A stretch of 64,000 bases of DNA from Protopterus annectens (GCF_019279795.1 NC_056748.1:610885570-610949569), one strand, 5' to 3'; shown: positions 1-11,574, numbered from the stretch's first letter. Notes: a model not told the origin generated them from the letters alone. Translations and numbers: made by a program.

Positions 1-1692
1 TCAACTTTACTCCTCTCTTCCCCTCAACCTTCCGTTAGGAAATATCAAATATGACACCCCCTACTGTCACTAGGGAACAGGTCCTTAATGCTGTAAGACC
101 AAGGACACTGAATCAATGGGCCCAGACAGTATCCCAGGATTCCTTCTAAATAGCATGAAACATGACCTACCGGGGACCCTGGAATTACTATTTAACTGTA
201 GCTTCCAAACAGGCTTTATGCCTCATGAATGGAGAAAGGCAACAGTCATCCCTCTGCACAAAGGTGGGCCATCTACAGAGCTTGGAAACTGCAGACCCAT
301 AAGTCTTACTAGTCTTATATGTAAAGTTATGGAAAGAATTATCATGGAGATGATAAAAAGAGACATAGTAAGCCTCCAGACACTGGACCCAACCCAGTTT
401 GTTTTCGTAAAGGGCAGATCATGCCTACTCAACTTGGTGGACTTCTTTGAGAAGGTCACCAAAGCAATGGATGAGGGCAAATTTGTTCACACTGCCTACC
501 ATGACTTGGCCAAACATTTGACACAATACCCACTCGGTCATTGTGGATAGCCAGCTGGCTCACAGACGGGACCCAGGAAGTTAGAATTGGGGAGTCCACC
601 TCTACAAAGAGGCCAGTCACAAGTGATGTCCCTCAGGGATCAGTCCTTGGACCACTCCTTTTTAGCATTTACTTCTCAGAAGTCAAGGCCAATGTCAGTG
701 GTCTCTGGCTGACTAAATTTGCAGAGGATTGCAAATTAGGAGCGGTCATTGAATCTCACACTGACACAAATGTTCTCCAGGAGGGGCTGACACAAACAGC
801 TGGTGTCAAGAGTCATGGACTAAAACTAAAGGCCAAGAAATGCATAATAGTATCCTTTGGGAAGTCATTCTTCCTTGGTAATGATCATATTGACAACACA
901 TCCCTTAGAGTTGACCCAGTAGTTGGGGACTTAGGGACACACACAGATAGTAATCTAGCCTTTGATCATCATGTGTCTACAGTGGTGAGGAAATCATTCT
1001 ATGTTGCGCAACTTATAAACAAAAGTATGGCATCTAAGTCCAAGGAAGTCATTGTTCCACTGTATTCGGCATTCATCACACCTATCATTGAGTACAATGC
1101 CCTCTTTGGTATGTACCTAACCAGGCATATCCAACAATTGGAATGTCCACAGAGGTTCCTCACTAAAAGAATACAGGGCATAAGTAATATGTCCTATGTA
1201 GACCACCTCAAGGCCCTATCCCTGTATTCTGTCTTCTACAGGCTTTTGAGGGGAGATCTATGCCTGGCATACAGGGCATTGACAGACCCCACTCTGATGG
1301 ACCTCCTGCATATCCACAAAACAGCCAGTACCAGAATTACTCGTTCTAAAGACTTAAACCTTGCCTGTGATATAAATAGGACCTGCTGGAGAGATAGGTA
1401 TGTATCCCAGAGGCTGCCCCATCTATAGAACAGGCTCCCCACCCATGTGTAGCAGAGTTCCTCCCTAATCCAATTCAAGTGCAACTTGGACAGTTGGATG
1501 GGAAGCCAGAAATTCATCTTTAGTTTGGCTTCCATGTCTCTGATGCAAACAGGTAACCTGTAAATGGTTCATCTCCCGGGCCCATGCTTACATTTATCAA
1601 GGGTATCAGAACTCAGAGATTTGGGATGTATGGCCAGGCTTAAAAAGTCCCTTGTGGTTGTTCGCGTAGTAAACATCTATGAACCTAAATGG
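1..1692 (+). mobile_element. CR1-like LINE copy A1 (5' end outside window)
   Basis: Non-LTR retrotransposon fragment read on the plus strand. The encoded RT shows the GPDxIPG block near 116, RPISLTSL (fingers), FxKGRSCLLNL, VPQGSVLGPLLF and the FAxD catalytic loop. The C-terminal thumb runs to about 1500 and the element ends near 1690 in a tail (taggcta-like, then tatgaacct) shared with copies A2-A5. It is more diverged from A2-A5 than they are from one another, so it belongs to an older subfamily. The clade (CR1/L2/Rex1 group) is inferred from the motif set and the esterase-like ORF1 seen in copy A5. Confidence 0.85.
116..1428 (+). pseudogene. CR1-like LINE reverse transcriptase remnant
   Basis: The coding remnant lies in two frames, 116-550 and 541-1428. 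At the switch near 530-550 the RT A-motif stretch is lost: other copies read DLAKAFDTIP there, this copy breaks after DLAK. The second frame keeps VPQGSVLGPLL and has FAED where active CR1 elements have FADD, so one of the two metal-binding aspartates is Glu. It ends at a stop at 1426-1428, about 30 codons before the position where the ORF ends in sister copies. It would have copied the element's own RNA at a nicked target. It cannot be functional as it stands. Confidence 0.8.
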
Positions 1693-1699
1693 AGATGAG

Positions 1700-4600
1700 A
1701 AGAAGTAACTGCATAAAAGATCAGCTTGTCAAACATTCAAAAAAATTGTCACTTACAATAGGTGGATTATAATGGCTACACTGTTCATAATAACTTGGAA
1801 CATAAATGGCCTTATAGCTGTAGACAAAAAGGAAAGAATACTGAATCATATTAAGAAAAGTAGAGTGCAAATAACAATGCTGCAGAAGATGCATCTGGAA
1901 GGACATGAGCATGTGAATTTGACAAAGAAAGGATTCCATGATGGATATTTGGATTCAGTAGATTGTTAGGGACAAAGGAAAAGGGGAATAATTAAACTAA
2001 TTTTTACAGGGGTTCCAATAGTGAGAGAGGGAAAACGAAGGAGGATTACACTGACATGTACTTATATTCCACCAAAAACTACTAATTGTGGCACACAAGA
2101 AAATTTTGGGAGAAATACTTTGCTTTCAGCAGAGAATATTACTTGATTTGCAATAATGAGGATGTGTCTGGGGAAGTAGAAGGGAATATATAACAAAGGA
2201 GGGTAGATTTCAGAGCAAATTTGTGAAAATAGTTGATATGGAAGATGTGAATTCAGTAGTAAAAACTCTGAATTTACATATTATTCCCCAAAAGTACAAT
2301 ATATGGGCTAGACTATATAGAAATTATATTTCACATGAACATTTGCATTTAATTGAAAGCTTTGACAAACATCCAATAACTATTTCAGATAATGCACCAA
2401 TAAAATTTAAGATAAAAATGCACAGTAATGAAGTATACATCTTAAAAAGAGAGGAAGTTAAGGAATGGGTAGTGGAAATTATTCAAGAGTTGATAGGGAA
2501 GATGGAAATATATTCAGAAGTTATAGAGTGGGATAAAATGAACATAGAGTTTAAAAATAGGGTAGAAGTAAAATGAAAAGAGATATGGATAAGAAATAAT
2601 AGGAATTACTTTTGGGGCTGTCCAAGTATTGCAGAATAAGGGGAATCTCACAGAACAAGAAGAGGTGCAAAAGCAGACTGCTGAAGCGAAAATAAGGTAG
2701 TATCTGGATAATATGCATGAGTTTAGAAAGACTGTTGTTAAGCAACCATTTTTTGATGACTCCAGAGGGAAAAAAATTAGCATAACAACTTAGGCAACGG
2801 AAAGTAGAAAGGGTTGTTGCCAAACTTAGGAACCCTATAACAAGTTAAAATAACCAGAGATCCTGTAGATGTTTTAGAAATATTTGAGAAATTTTATGAA
2901 CATTTGTATATAAAGCAGAGAAATGTGGAAATCAAAAATGACAACAAGCAGAAGTATTTGTGGAAGACTTAATTATGTCATAGCTCGAGGTACACGAGGT
3001 TCAACAATTAAGATAGGCAGAGAAGAGATAAAAGCAATGATGTATAATCAAGCTTCTGGAAGGTCTCCAGGAAGAGATGGTATTCATGTGGAAGTCTAGA
3101 GTTTAGGAGGGAAGAAAGTGATTAATATCTGGAGTATTTTGTTTGCCAGAATTTTAAGAGGAGAAGCACCAACATCTTTGAAGAAAGCTGCAGTGTCTGT
3201 GTTAGCTAAGGACAATAAATACCCAACATACCCAGCTTCATACAGTCCCATTTCAGTTTTAAACAATGATTATAAAATATTTGTCTATACTAGCTCAAGG
3301 AATGGCAAAAGTGTTGCATAAATTGATAGGTATGGATCAGTGTGGTTTTGTGGAGGGAAGGCAAACATTTGACAACATTAATAGAACAATGATGATCCAG
3401 ACAGAAGAAGAATTTAAGAAAATGCCACTGTTGTTGGTGAGTCTTGATGCAGGGGAAAACATTCAACAGATTATGGTGGGATTTTATGAGTAGGACAATG
3501 GAAGCATTTGTATTCCTTGATACAATGATAAGGTTAATTAAGGAGAATGTATGAAAGATCGGAGGCAAGAATTAAAGTGGGAGGGTTCTTCTCTGATAAG
3601 TTGTTTTAACAGAGGTATCAGGAAGCTGTGTTCTCATCTCTCATTGTTTGCTTTTGGATTTAAAGACATAGAGAAAGTAAGGGACTGAGAATTGCAAGGA
3701 TATAATTGGTGTGGCATTCAAAAAATGTTGTTTTTATTTGTAGATGATATTTTGACCTGATAAATCCAGAAAAATACATCTTGAGTGCTGTGGAATATTT
3801 TCAGACAGTTTTAGGGATAAAAAATGAATGAAGACAAAACAAAGGCTATAGCTGTAAATTATGCAACACACAAATTGGTTTAGCAACACATATTTATGGG
3901 GACACGATAAAAAGTACTTAGGAGTATGGGTTAAAAAGACTTCTGTTATGGCAGCCAAGGATATGCGGGAAGAGACTAAACAAATGGTAATGCAAAAACT
4001 GAGAAACTGGAAGCTCCTGTTTATGGATAATAAAGTACAAGGAGTGAAAATGTTTTTAGTCCCTTTAATATTATGTACAGATCAGGCATATTTTATCAAC
4101 CAGAGGAGAAGTTGTGGACGATAAGTAATGGAGTTAAAATAATTTTTCCTGGGAGGGGAAGAGAGCAAGAGATAAGTGGGATAAATTGAGCCTTCCAATA
4201 GAACAAGCTGGTTTAGGATTGCCTGATATGAAGGGATATTTTAAAGCTACACTGTTAAGGCTCATACACATAACACAAGCAGAAGGTTATAATTCAGAAT
4301 TGAAAGGGATGATAATGAAGTGGGAGGTCAACAGATAAAAAAGTGGAATTTTGGATGCAGATCCTTAAGGAAAAATAACCATACAGAATATTATATTCAT
4401 AAAGTAGCAGAAAATATTCTAAGAAGTAAGCCAATATGGGAATGGAGAAAGGAGATTTTGCCAGCAAGGATGAATGCAAGTAAGGGTACAGAAAATAGGC
4501 AAGAGGGGGGTGTAATTTATTGGCTAAAACTGGCAAAGGAACTAAGGTATTAGGAGCAGATAACTAGAGAGGGAAAGGAAATGAAATGGGGTGAGGCCAA

Positions 4601-5335
4601 AAAGATGTTTGGACTTGCAGGCTAGCGACTGCCTTCCCTACCAGGGAATTTACATTAGATTATAGAAAAGAGAAAATAATATAGAAATCTTAAGTGGAAA
4701 AAATGTTCTGTTGGGAATTTTAGTTGGATCTAGAATAAAAACTACTTTTAAAACAGGATAATTAGTAGGGTATATACAATATTGCATAACTATAACAATC
4801 AGTCAGAGGACGAACAGAAAAGATTGGGTAGCGAGACTGGAAAAGCAATTTAAAAGAGAAGAGTCCAAGTATGAAACCAAGTTTAGAATGTTTAGGATCT
4901 TTGCTTGAAGTGCTTGTAGAGGTATTTTACACCCCAAGAAGACATCAAATAATTTTTCTTCAGGTAGGTAGCAAATGTTGGCAGTGAGATGGGGAAGAAA
5001 GCAGTAATTGGGAACACTTATTTTGGGAGTGTAATGAGTTGGCAGATTTTAAAAATTCTCCACAGAGTACTCTGACAGAAATATTGGGTGAATAAATGGC
5101 TGTAACTAAGGATGTTTTTATGAGCTGGGCCACAAGATCTGATTTGCCTAAATATAAGTCCTTGTTAAGCTTTTTTGGCAGCCAACAAAATTAATCACTA
5201 GAAAATGGAAGTCAAAGTCTAAACTAGCTATATTTGAAATATTGAATACTGTAAAAGATAAAAGAATTGGATGAGGGATCTTTAAAAAAGGGAAAGAGTT
5301 AGTCCCATAGAAATAAATGAAGATTGTGGGAACAA
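1700..5335 (+). mobile_element. L1/Tx1-like LINE copy B1, ORF2 remnant
   Basis: Decayed ORF2 of an L1/Tx1-group LINE. The apurinic-type endonuclease begins near 1772 with WNINGL and reaches an SD(N)API block near 2390. The RT starts near 3050 (SPGRDGI, YxPISVLNNDYKI, DQCGFVEGRQT) and the thumb and C-terminal region continue to about 5100. Stops and frameshifts occur every 100-300 bases. The 3' end is interrupted at about 5335 by CR1-like copy A2, and the matching 3' tail appears beyond that insertion at 9976-10105. Assignment to the L1/Tx1 clade rests on the RT motifs and on the Cys/His C-terminal motif seen in sister copy B5. Confidence 0.8.
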
Positions 5336-7680
5336 TGCATAGGTTCATAGGTACTAGGCTATCGGCCCAAGGCCTACGTAAGCCTAGCCAGCAAGGTACC
5401 ATAGCTTACGCCACCCAAGAAAGTTATTTTCCTGTGCCACTGTCCAGCAGAGACACAGAAGTGATCCCCGGGTTGTATTTCCTAATTCTCATCCACTCAT
5501 CAAGATTTTTCTTGAAGACTGCTAATGAAGAACTTTGCTTGACATAGATGGGTAGCTTGTTCCAGAGTATATGAGGTCTCTGGGGAAGGAATCTATCCCT
5601 CTAGCGTGTCCTGTTTATTGTGGTGACCAGGTTTAGGTCCCTAGAGTGTGTAGCTTGGAGGGATTGGGATTTCTTTAGGTGTAGCATGTCCAACAGCTCT
5701 GGGTTTGACATAGCTTTATATGTTAGGCAGAGATCACCTCGGAGTAGACGATATGCTAGAGAGTAAAGCTGGAGTTTTTTGAGGCGGTCAGTGTAGGCCT
5801 TTTTTTTTTTGAGGCCAGTAATCCTCTTTGTGAGGTACTTCTGTGGCCTTTCCAGCTGCTGCAGATGTCTTGTGAGGTACATTCCAAAAGGGGCGTTGTA
5901 CTCTATAATGGGTCTAATGAGTGACGAGTAGGGGGGAACAATGACCTCTTTTTTCCTGGATGAGAACCCTTTTATGATGAGGTGTGCCATGTAGAAGGAC
6001 TTCCTGACTACTGTGGTGATGTGACTATCAAAGGAGAGGCTACTGTCCACCTGGGTCCCAAGGTCTCTTATCACGCATTCGGTGTTAAGTAGATTGCTGC
6101 CTATGTGGTAGTTCATGGGTACAGAGTTTTTACCAAAGGGGATGACACTGCACTTTTTGGCATTGAGCTTGAGGCCATGGCTCTGACACCAGGCATCTGT
6201 CTCAGTGAGGCCCTTCAGTAGGATGTCCACATCATTTAGGGACTTGACTATGGCTCCTAATTTGCAGTCATCTGCGAACTTCGTCAGCCAGATGCCTTCT
6301 GTGTTAGCCTGTACTTCAGAGAAGTAGATACCAAACAGGAGAGGTCCCAGGACGGAACCCTGTGGCACTCCACTTGTCACTGCCTTGAGGTCAGATTTGG
6401 AGTCTGCAACCTTTACAGTGTGGGTTCTGTCAGTGAGCCAGTTGGCAACCCATCTTGTGACATAGGGATTTATACCTATTTAGTGAGTTTAGCTATAATT
6501 CCAGAATGGGGTATGGTGTCGAAAGCCTTGGCAAGGTCAAGATAGGCTGTGTGAACCACCTTACCCTCATCCACAGCTTTGGTAACTGCCTCAAAGAAGT
6601 CAATCAGGTTCTGGAGGCATGATCTGCCTTTCACAAACCAGAACTGGGTGGGATCCAGCGTTTGGAGGTTACCAATGTCTTTGTTTATGAGTTCCATGAT
6701 GATACATTCCATGGCCTTGCAGACCAGGCTCGTCAGGCTAATAGGTCGATAGTTCCCGAGATCAGTGGTGGTTCCTCCTTTGTGGAGTGGGATAACTGTT
6801 GCTGTGCGCCATTCAGTGGGCACAAAGCCTGATGCGAGACTATTATTGAACATGGTGCTTAAGTGGGGAGCCAGTTTGTTCTGAAGTTCGTGTAAAACGC
6901 AGCCTGGGATGTTGTCCGGTCCCATGAATGTTGTGTTTTTGGCTTTAGAGAGTGCAGCTTTTACCTGCGTAGTTGTGATTACAGGGACTCTGCTTTCTTC
7001 CTGTATAGATATGGGCCCTTTAGGGGGTGAGAGGTGTGTAAAGTTAGCACTGAACCAATCTGCCAGGATGTTGGCAATATCAGTTGGTTCTGTAATTTTC
7101 GTGCCTTTGTGCTGTAACAGAGCAGATCTGGGTGTTGCCGTCTAGATTCTTGACATAGCTATGGAATGCTTTGTGGTTGTCCTTGGGTTTAGTGGCGATT
7201 TTGTTTTCGTAGCTAGCTTTGGAGGATCTTATAAGGGATCTCAGCTTCTTACTGAGGCTGACCAGGGAGCTCATCCATTCATGGGATTTTACTCTCTTTT
7301 GCAACAGTTTCTACCTTCTGTTGTGCAGTTTTTTAATGGCAGGGGACCACCAGATTGGCTTCCTTTTTTTGGAGGATAGCGTCTTGGTTCTGTTTGGGAT
7401 AGCACGATCCATGCACTTGTGCAAGTGCTTATAGAGTGCATTTGTGTAGGATTCAGCAGTTGTAACTGTATTGTCCATCTGCATGGGTGTCATGAAGTTC
7501 ACCACTTCTGTCTTAAGAAGTATGAAGTTGGCTTTGGAGAAATTTTTTACTGTGGTTTCCTTAATGGGGGGTGGGGGTGGGATGTGGATATCAAGGGTGA
7601 TAAGCTTATGGTCGGATCGGACCAACGAGGAGTTGACTTCATGCAGAATAATGTTCATGATGAAGAATGAGGTTGAAGGG
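5336..7680 (-). mobile_element. CR1-like LINE copy A2, inserted in B1
   Basis: Minus-strand element whose 3' end lies at 5336 (tail with ggttcataggtac). Reading leftward from 7680 it holds the C-terminal part of the endonuclease, with VRSDHKLIT near 7620, the EN-RT linker, and the RT. It sits inside L1-like copy B1, and is itself interrupted at 7681 by Penelope-like element PLE-N. A short stretch beyond that element (9947 to about 9975) resembles the next upstream endonuclease codons of sister copy A5, so the A2 insertion probably resumes there. Confidence 0.82.
5425..7658 (-). pseudogene. CR1-like LINE endonuclease C-terminus and reverse transcriptase remnant
   Basis: Four open stretches on the minus strand (7658-7311, 7304-7080, 6925-6476, 6380-5601) together cover the endonuclease end, the linker and the RT. 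RT motifs are good: GPDNIPG, RPISLTSLVCK, GRSCLQNL, DLAKAFDTIP, TSGVPQGSVLGPLLFGIYF and an intact FADD loop. A frameshift falls between 6476 and 6380, and a TAG at the position of a conserved tryptophan ends the last frame near 5601. It is one of the better preserved RTs of this family in the window but is still broken in at least four places. Confidence 0.8.
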
Positions 7681-7692
7681 AAGGCAGGAATT
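7681..7692. repeat. left target-site duplication of PLE-N
   Basis: Twelve bases (aaggcaggaatt) match aaggtagtaatt at 9935-9946 in 10 of 12 positions and bracket the Penelope-like inverted dimer exactly. Confidence 0.55.
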
Positions 7693-7765
7693 GACCAGCA
7701 CTCGACAGCAGCAGGATAAAAGATATATTTATTTTAGGTTGCAAAAGTCAACCTAACTAGATATG

Positions 7766-7804
7766 CACAAACCGGTTTCGGCTGTTAAAGCCTTTTTCAA
7801 TGTG
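7766..7804 (-). ncRNA. hammerhead-ribozyme-like motif, left arm of PLE-N
   Basis: Read on the minus strand the segment folds like a type I hammerhead: stem I CACA/TGTG, a degenerate core, stem II GGCT/AGCC with a short loop, GAAA, then a palindromic stem III region (aaccggtt). The core reads TTGAAAA against the canonical CTGATGA, and one extra A precedes stem II. It is identical to the copy at 9751-9789. Activity is doubtful because of the core changes. Confidence 0.45.
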
Positions 7805-8260
7805 ACTTCTTACTAATTCAAATACGTTTGATTACAAAAACACATATTACATCCTGGTTCTCCATTTATACCCACAACTTAAAGTGGTGTCAACCTATTG
7901 GATTTTATATACAGGGTACTTATACAGTGTATTACATAAAAATTTGTTTAACCTGATTTTGCTTTTTATACATATTTTAAACCTATTTTTTAAACATATT
8001 TTTTAAAACATATTTTTAAACATATTTTAAACCACAAACTGCTAACCTGCTGATAATGCCATTAATAATAATGCTGCTATGAACTGTAGCCCTAAATATT
8101 TACATATTTATATCTTATTTTTTAGGCAAAAATCAGATAATTTGCATATATACGATATATATTTTTTAAGCATATTATTGGTTAACATAGTTATTTAATA
8201 TATGTGGATTATAATGTTGATATTAGAATCAGATTAATTGTTGACAAAAATCAGTTTATA

Positions 8261-8261
<1 letters not shown>

Positions 8262-8330
<69 letters not shown>
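8262..8330. repeat. (TA)n microsatellite in PLE-N left arm
   Basis: Nearly pure TA dinucleotides with a short interruption (tgtataaatat). The mirror tract in the other arm is 9223-9292. Confidence 0.9.
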
Positions 8331-8339
<9 letters not shown>

Positions 8340-8477
8340 TTTGGCCTATTATTGGTTACCATAGTTTTATCTAATTTATGTAGAATTTGATGTTGACATT
8401 AGAATGATTGGATATTTACCTGCCCAATAATCATTGTTTGGTCCTATGATACCTGTATCATTGGGGGCACCAATGGA

Positions 8478-8978
8478 CTATGCCTCATGTACTTGATATT
8501 CATTTAGTCCTGGCTTAAAAAAAGCTCCAAGGGTGGTGATCCACTTGTTCTCCATGTTATTGAGTTTAGTGTGCCACCCCATCTTGAAATTCCTGTGAAG
8601 TTGGATTTTGTCTATTATGGTAAACCTAAATGATGCTCCTGTGTGGTGTTGAGTATGTTTATATAGAGCATTGGTTATTCTTCTGTTTCTGATTGAACTC
8701 AGATGTTCGCTAATCCTGATTCTGATGGGCCTAGAAGTCTGCCAGACATAGAAGGCAGAGCAAGTGCATTGTGCCAAGTATATCATCCAATCTGAACTAC
8801 AATTTCCAAAAGTTTTTATGTTAAATACCTTTGGTGTATTCTTACTGGTAAATTCTTTGGTTTTCCAAATATATTGGCATGAACTACAATGTCCACAGGG
8901 GTAACAACCAACCAAAGCATCACCAAATAGTGTAGTTTGTTGTTTAATACCTGGTGTGAACCTTTTATAGTGTGTCAT
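8478..8978 (-). pseudogene. GIY-YIG endonuclease domain of PLE-N
   Basis: A 166-codon open frame covers the C-terminal part of a Penelope polyprotein. It has a zinc-binding cluster near residues 25-34 (CYPCGHCSSC), followed by the GIY-YIG region, with IYLAQC near residue 67 as the first strand and YVWQTSRP near residue 77 as the second. The family signature there is YVGxT, so the conserved glycine is Trp in this copy. A conserved Arg (RIRISEHL) follows. The domain nicks target DNA for priming in Penelope elements. No RT domain is attached: the copy is 5'-truncated at about 8974, where the inverted partner begins. Confidence 0.8.
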
Positions 8979-9217
8979 TTAGGTTTACCATAATAGACAA
9001 AATCCAACTTCACAGGAATTTCAAGATGGGGTGGCACACTAAGCCAGGACTAAATGAATATCAAGTACATGAGGCATAGTCCATTGGTGCCCCCAATGAT
9101 ACAGGTATCATAGGACCAAACAATGATTATTGGGCAGGTAAATATCCAATCATTCTAATGTCAACATCAAATTCTACATAAATTAGATAAAACTATGGTA
9201 ACCAATAATAGGCCAAA

Positions 9218-9266
<49 letters not shown>

Positions 9267-9862
9267 CATATATATATATATATATATATATGCATATAAA
9301 CTGATTTTTTGTCAACAATTAATCTGATTCTAATATCAACATTATAATCCACATATATTAAATAACTATGTTAACCAATAATATGCTTAAAAAATATATA
9401 TTGTATATATGCATATTATCTGATTTTTGCCTAAAAATAAGATATAAATATGTAAATATTTAGGGCTACAGTTCATAGCAGCCTTATTATTAATGGCATT
9501 ATCAGCAGGTTAGCAGTTTGTGGTTTAAAATATGTTTAAAAATAGGTTTTAAAAAATATGTTTACAAAATATGTTTAAAATATGTATAAAAAGCAAAATC
9601 AGGTTAAACAAATGTTGATGTAATACACTGTATAAGTACCCTGTATATAAAATCCAATAGGTTGACACCACTTTAAGTTGTGGGTATAAATGGAGAACCA
9701 GGATGTAATATGTGTTTTTGTAATCAAACGTATTTGAATTAGTAAGAAGTCACATTGAAAAAGGCTTTAACAGCCGAAACCGGTTTGTGCATATCTAGTT
9801 AGGTTGACTTTTGCAACCTAAAATAAATATATCTTTTATCCTGCTGCTGTCGAGTGCTGGTC
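8975..9862 (+). repeat. PLE-N inverted repeat, right arm
   Basis: Reverse complement of 7693-8633. It starts within the endonuclease coding region, keeps only a fragment of that gene, and contains the (TA)n tract at 9223-9292 and the second hammerhead-like motif. Confidence 0.85.
9751..9789 (+). ncRNA. hammerhead-ribozyme-like motif, right arm of PLE-N
   Basis: Stem I strands are CACA at 9751-9754 and TGTG at 9786-9789. The core is 9755-9761, stem II pairs 9763-9766 with 9772-9775, GAA lies at 9776-9778, and stem III is the palindromic ACCGGT at 9779-9784, with 9785 as the cleavage-site nucleotide. Palindromic short stem III is typical of the minimal Penelope hammerheads, which act as dimers. 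Core positions 3 and 8 are T and A instead of C and G. Confidence 0.45.
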
Positions 9863-9934
9863 TCTTTTTCGTTTTGGGATTTATGGTTTGGACCGTGCAC
9901 CAACAGTCCTACGTGCGTGCCTTGGTTTCTCTGC

Positions 9935-9946
9935 AAGGTAGTAATT
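9935..9946. repeat. right target-site duplication of PLE-N
   Basis: Partner of 7681-7692, with two mismatches in twelve bases. Confidence 0.55.
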
Positions 9947-9975
9947 AAGCAATTTATATAATGTTGGCCTGTTGA

Positions 9976-10105
9976 TAGTTATAAAGAAAGAATACAAATC
10001 TGATGTATAATGTATTTAAATGGAAACATGTTAATAAGACTTGCTTAATTTTCTATTATTGTATGCTTGCCTATGTCTTAAGTGATTTAATAAATGTGTT
10101 TAAAG
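9976..10105 (+). mobile_element. 3' tail of L1-like copy B1, displaced
   Basis: The segment ends in gtgatttaataaatgtgtttaaa, corresponding to the terminal tail of B4 (21245-21277) and B6 (48205-48235). It is best explained as the end of copy B1 split from its body by the A2 and PLE-N insertions. Confidence 0.6.
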
Positions 10106-11075
10106 TACACTGGGCTTATTTTTTCTCTGTGTCCTTTGACACAAAATATACTCTGTTTTGTTTAGACTTCTGTTATCTTAACTTCAAAGCAGGGTTTTTT
10201 TTAGTAAATTGGACTGATCTTGAAATATACCTTACCCCCTTCCTTTCTACATTTCCATTTTGCATCTAAGATTTCAGTAACCCACTCTTTCTTCCTATTG
10301 TATTCCCCTTCCTCTCTTGCTAACCCAGCACTTCTGTCACTCTCCATGCCCTTCAATTATTGTTCTGTACTCCACTTCACTTGTCTCTTTTTTTTTCTGT
10401 CCACTCTGCCTTTTTATATATCTTCAACTCGTATGCTATGCTTTCCTTCATATGATTACAGTTCACAGGCAGTTCTGTCACTTCAACCTGTATTCTTTGC
10501 AGCTGCATCACTAGGAATGACTTGCATTCTTGCTTTTCATTTCAGATAATAGCATGAAACCTACAGTGTCTTTCAAGCATCTAGTTGGCCAGTTACTGGG
10601 TTACATATTGTGACTGCCAGTGGGCATGATCAGATAGGTTAGCCAGAAACACCTCTTCTCCTTCTGTCCAAGAATCACACTCCAGGCTACTTAAGTAAAC
10701 TGCAACATATCTGCACAGCTCAGAAACTCTCAAACGTTTTAGACGTTTGCTGGCATGTACCTTAGCAGTTAACATTCTGCATATGCCAAGACAAATCAAT
10801 ATACTGTCATGGAATGACAATGTATTAGACATTTTATAGAAATTCTATTTTGGTAAACTGCAGGAGAAAATATACTGAGGCTAATTTATACTTAATGTCA
10901 TATTTACCTTTTATTACAGTATCTCTCTCTCCCATGTTTGGAATTGTTTCTTCCATTCTGAAGCCTACAGATCTTGCTTCATTCTCCCTACCCCTTTGTT
11001 TCTTGCTTCTGCCTACAAGAAAATACTTCTTTTCAAATCCACTGCTGATGAGGTTTTTATGTTCATTCATAGACT
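10106..11075. other. no gene seen; pyrimidine-rich unique DNA
   Basis: Short open frames here lack recognisable domains. Stretches such as 10240-10500 are rich in C and T. No splice-bounded exon could be supported. The segment probably belongs to the WASHC2 intron. Confidence 0.5.
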
Positions 11076-11455
11076 GATTTTTTTTTTTTTTATTATTTAT
11101 TTATTGCTTCTCACTGTACATAATCTTTATCCTTCTCAGTAAATCATTGACGTAACATCCCCTCCCCTAAAACCTCTATGAAATTCTTCTCTTTGCACGG
11201 TCAAATACATATCATTTCTTAATCCAATTGAAAAAAATCTCCAAACCAATTGTCTTGATTTGAAAAAAAAATATTGAATTATCACAAGACAGGCAAATAT
11301 ACTTTAACAGGGAAGAAAACAAACCATATTAACATTTTTTTCCCATTTACACACATCACATTTCTTTTATTTGTAATTATCATTGGTCCAAATTGCATAA
11401 CTTGTTGAATCCTTCCTTGCCTTTCCTTAAACTTCAGTTCTCCTGAACATTATTC
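11076..11455 (-). mobile_element. 3' UTR fragment of an L1-like (family B) copy
   Basis: The minus strand reads cctgtcttgtgataattcaa near 11270-11300, the family-B terminal tail. A second copy of the same tail occurs at 11465-11560. Two family-B 3' ends therefore lie in tandem. There is no coding sequence. Confidence 0.55.
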
Positions 11456-11574
11456 AGCATGTGTTTTTAACACAGTTATTGAATTATCATTTAAGACATG
11501 CAAAGATACATTTATATAAAAGAAAACAAGCCATTTTCACATGTTCCCAGTTACAAATATTATACATAATCCAT

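Larger units (their letters stand above)
7693..8633 (-). repeat. PLE-N inverted repeat, left arm
   Basis: This arm is the reverse complement of 8975-9862 except for indels and scattered substitutions. The largest difference is about 50 bases present here near 8518-8570 and missing from the right arm. It holds the 3' UTR, a (TA)n tract near 8262-8330 and the end of the endonuclease gene. Confidence 0.85.
7693..9934. mobile_element. Penelope-like element PLE-N, inverted dimer
   Basis: Two 5'-truncated copies of one Penelope-like retroelement face away from each other. The left copy reads on the minus strand (8974 to 7693) and encodes a GIY-YIG endonuclease. The right copy reads on the plus strand (8975 to about 9934) and starts inside the endonuclease gene. 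The right copy carries about 70 bases of terminal sequence beyond the shared arm (9863-9934). An imperfect 12-bp target duplication flanks the pair. Penelope elements are known for GIY-YIG endonucleases, partial inverted or tandem copies and hammerhead ribozymes, and all three traits appear here. Confidence 0.8.

Noticed and set aside
223-480. Minus-strand frame antisense to the A1 reverse transcriptase
   Set aside because: Shadow of a conserved RT coding stretch.
8262-9292. Array of regularly spaced repeats, considered for CRISPR
   Set aside because: It is two (TA)n tracts in inverted arms of a Penelope element. There are no repeat-spacer units.
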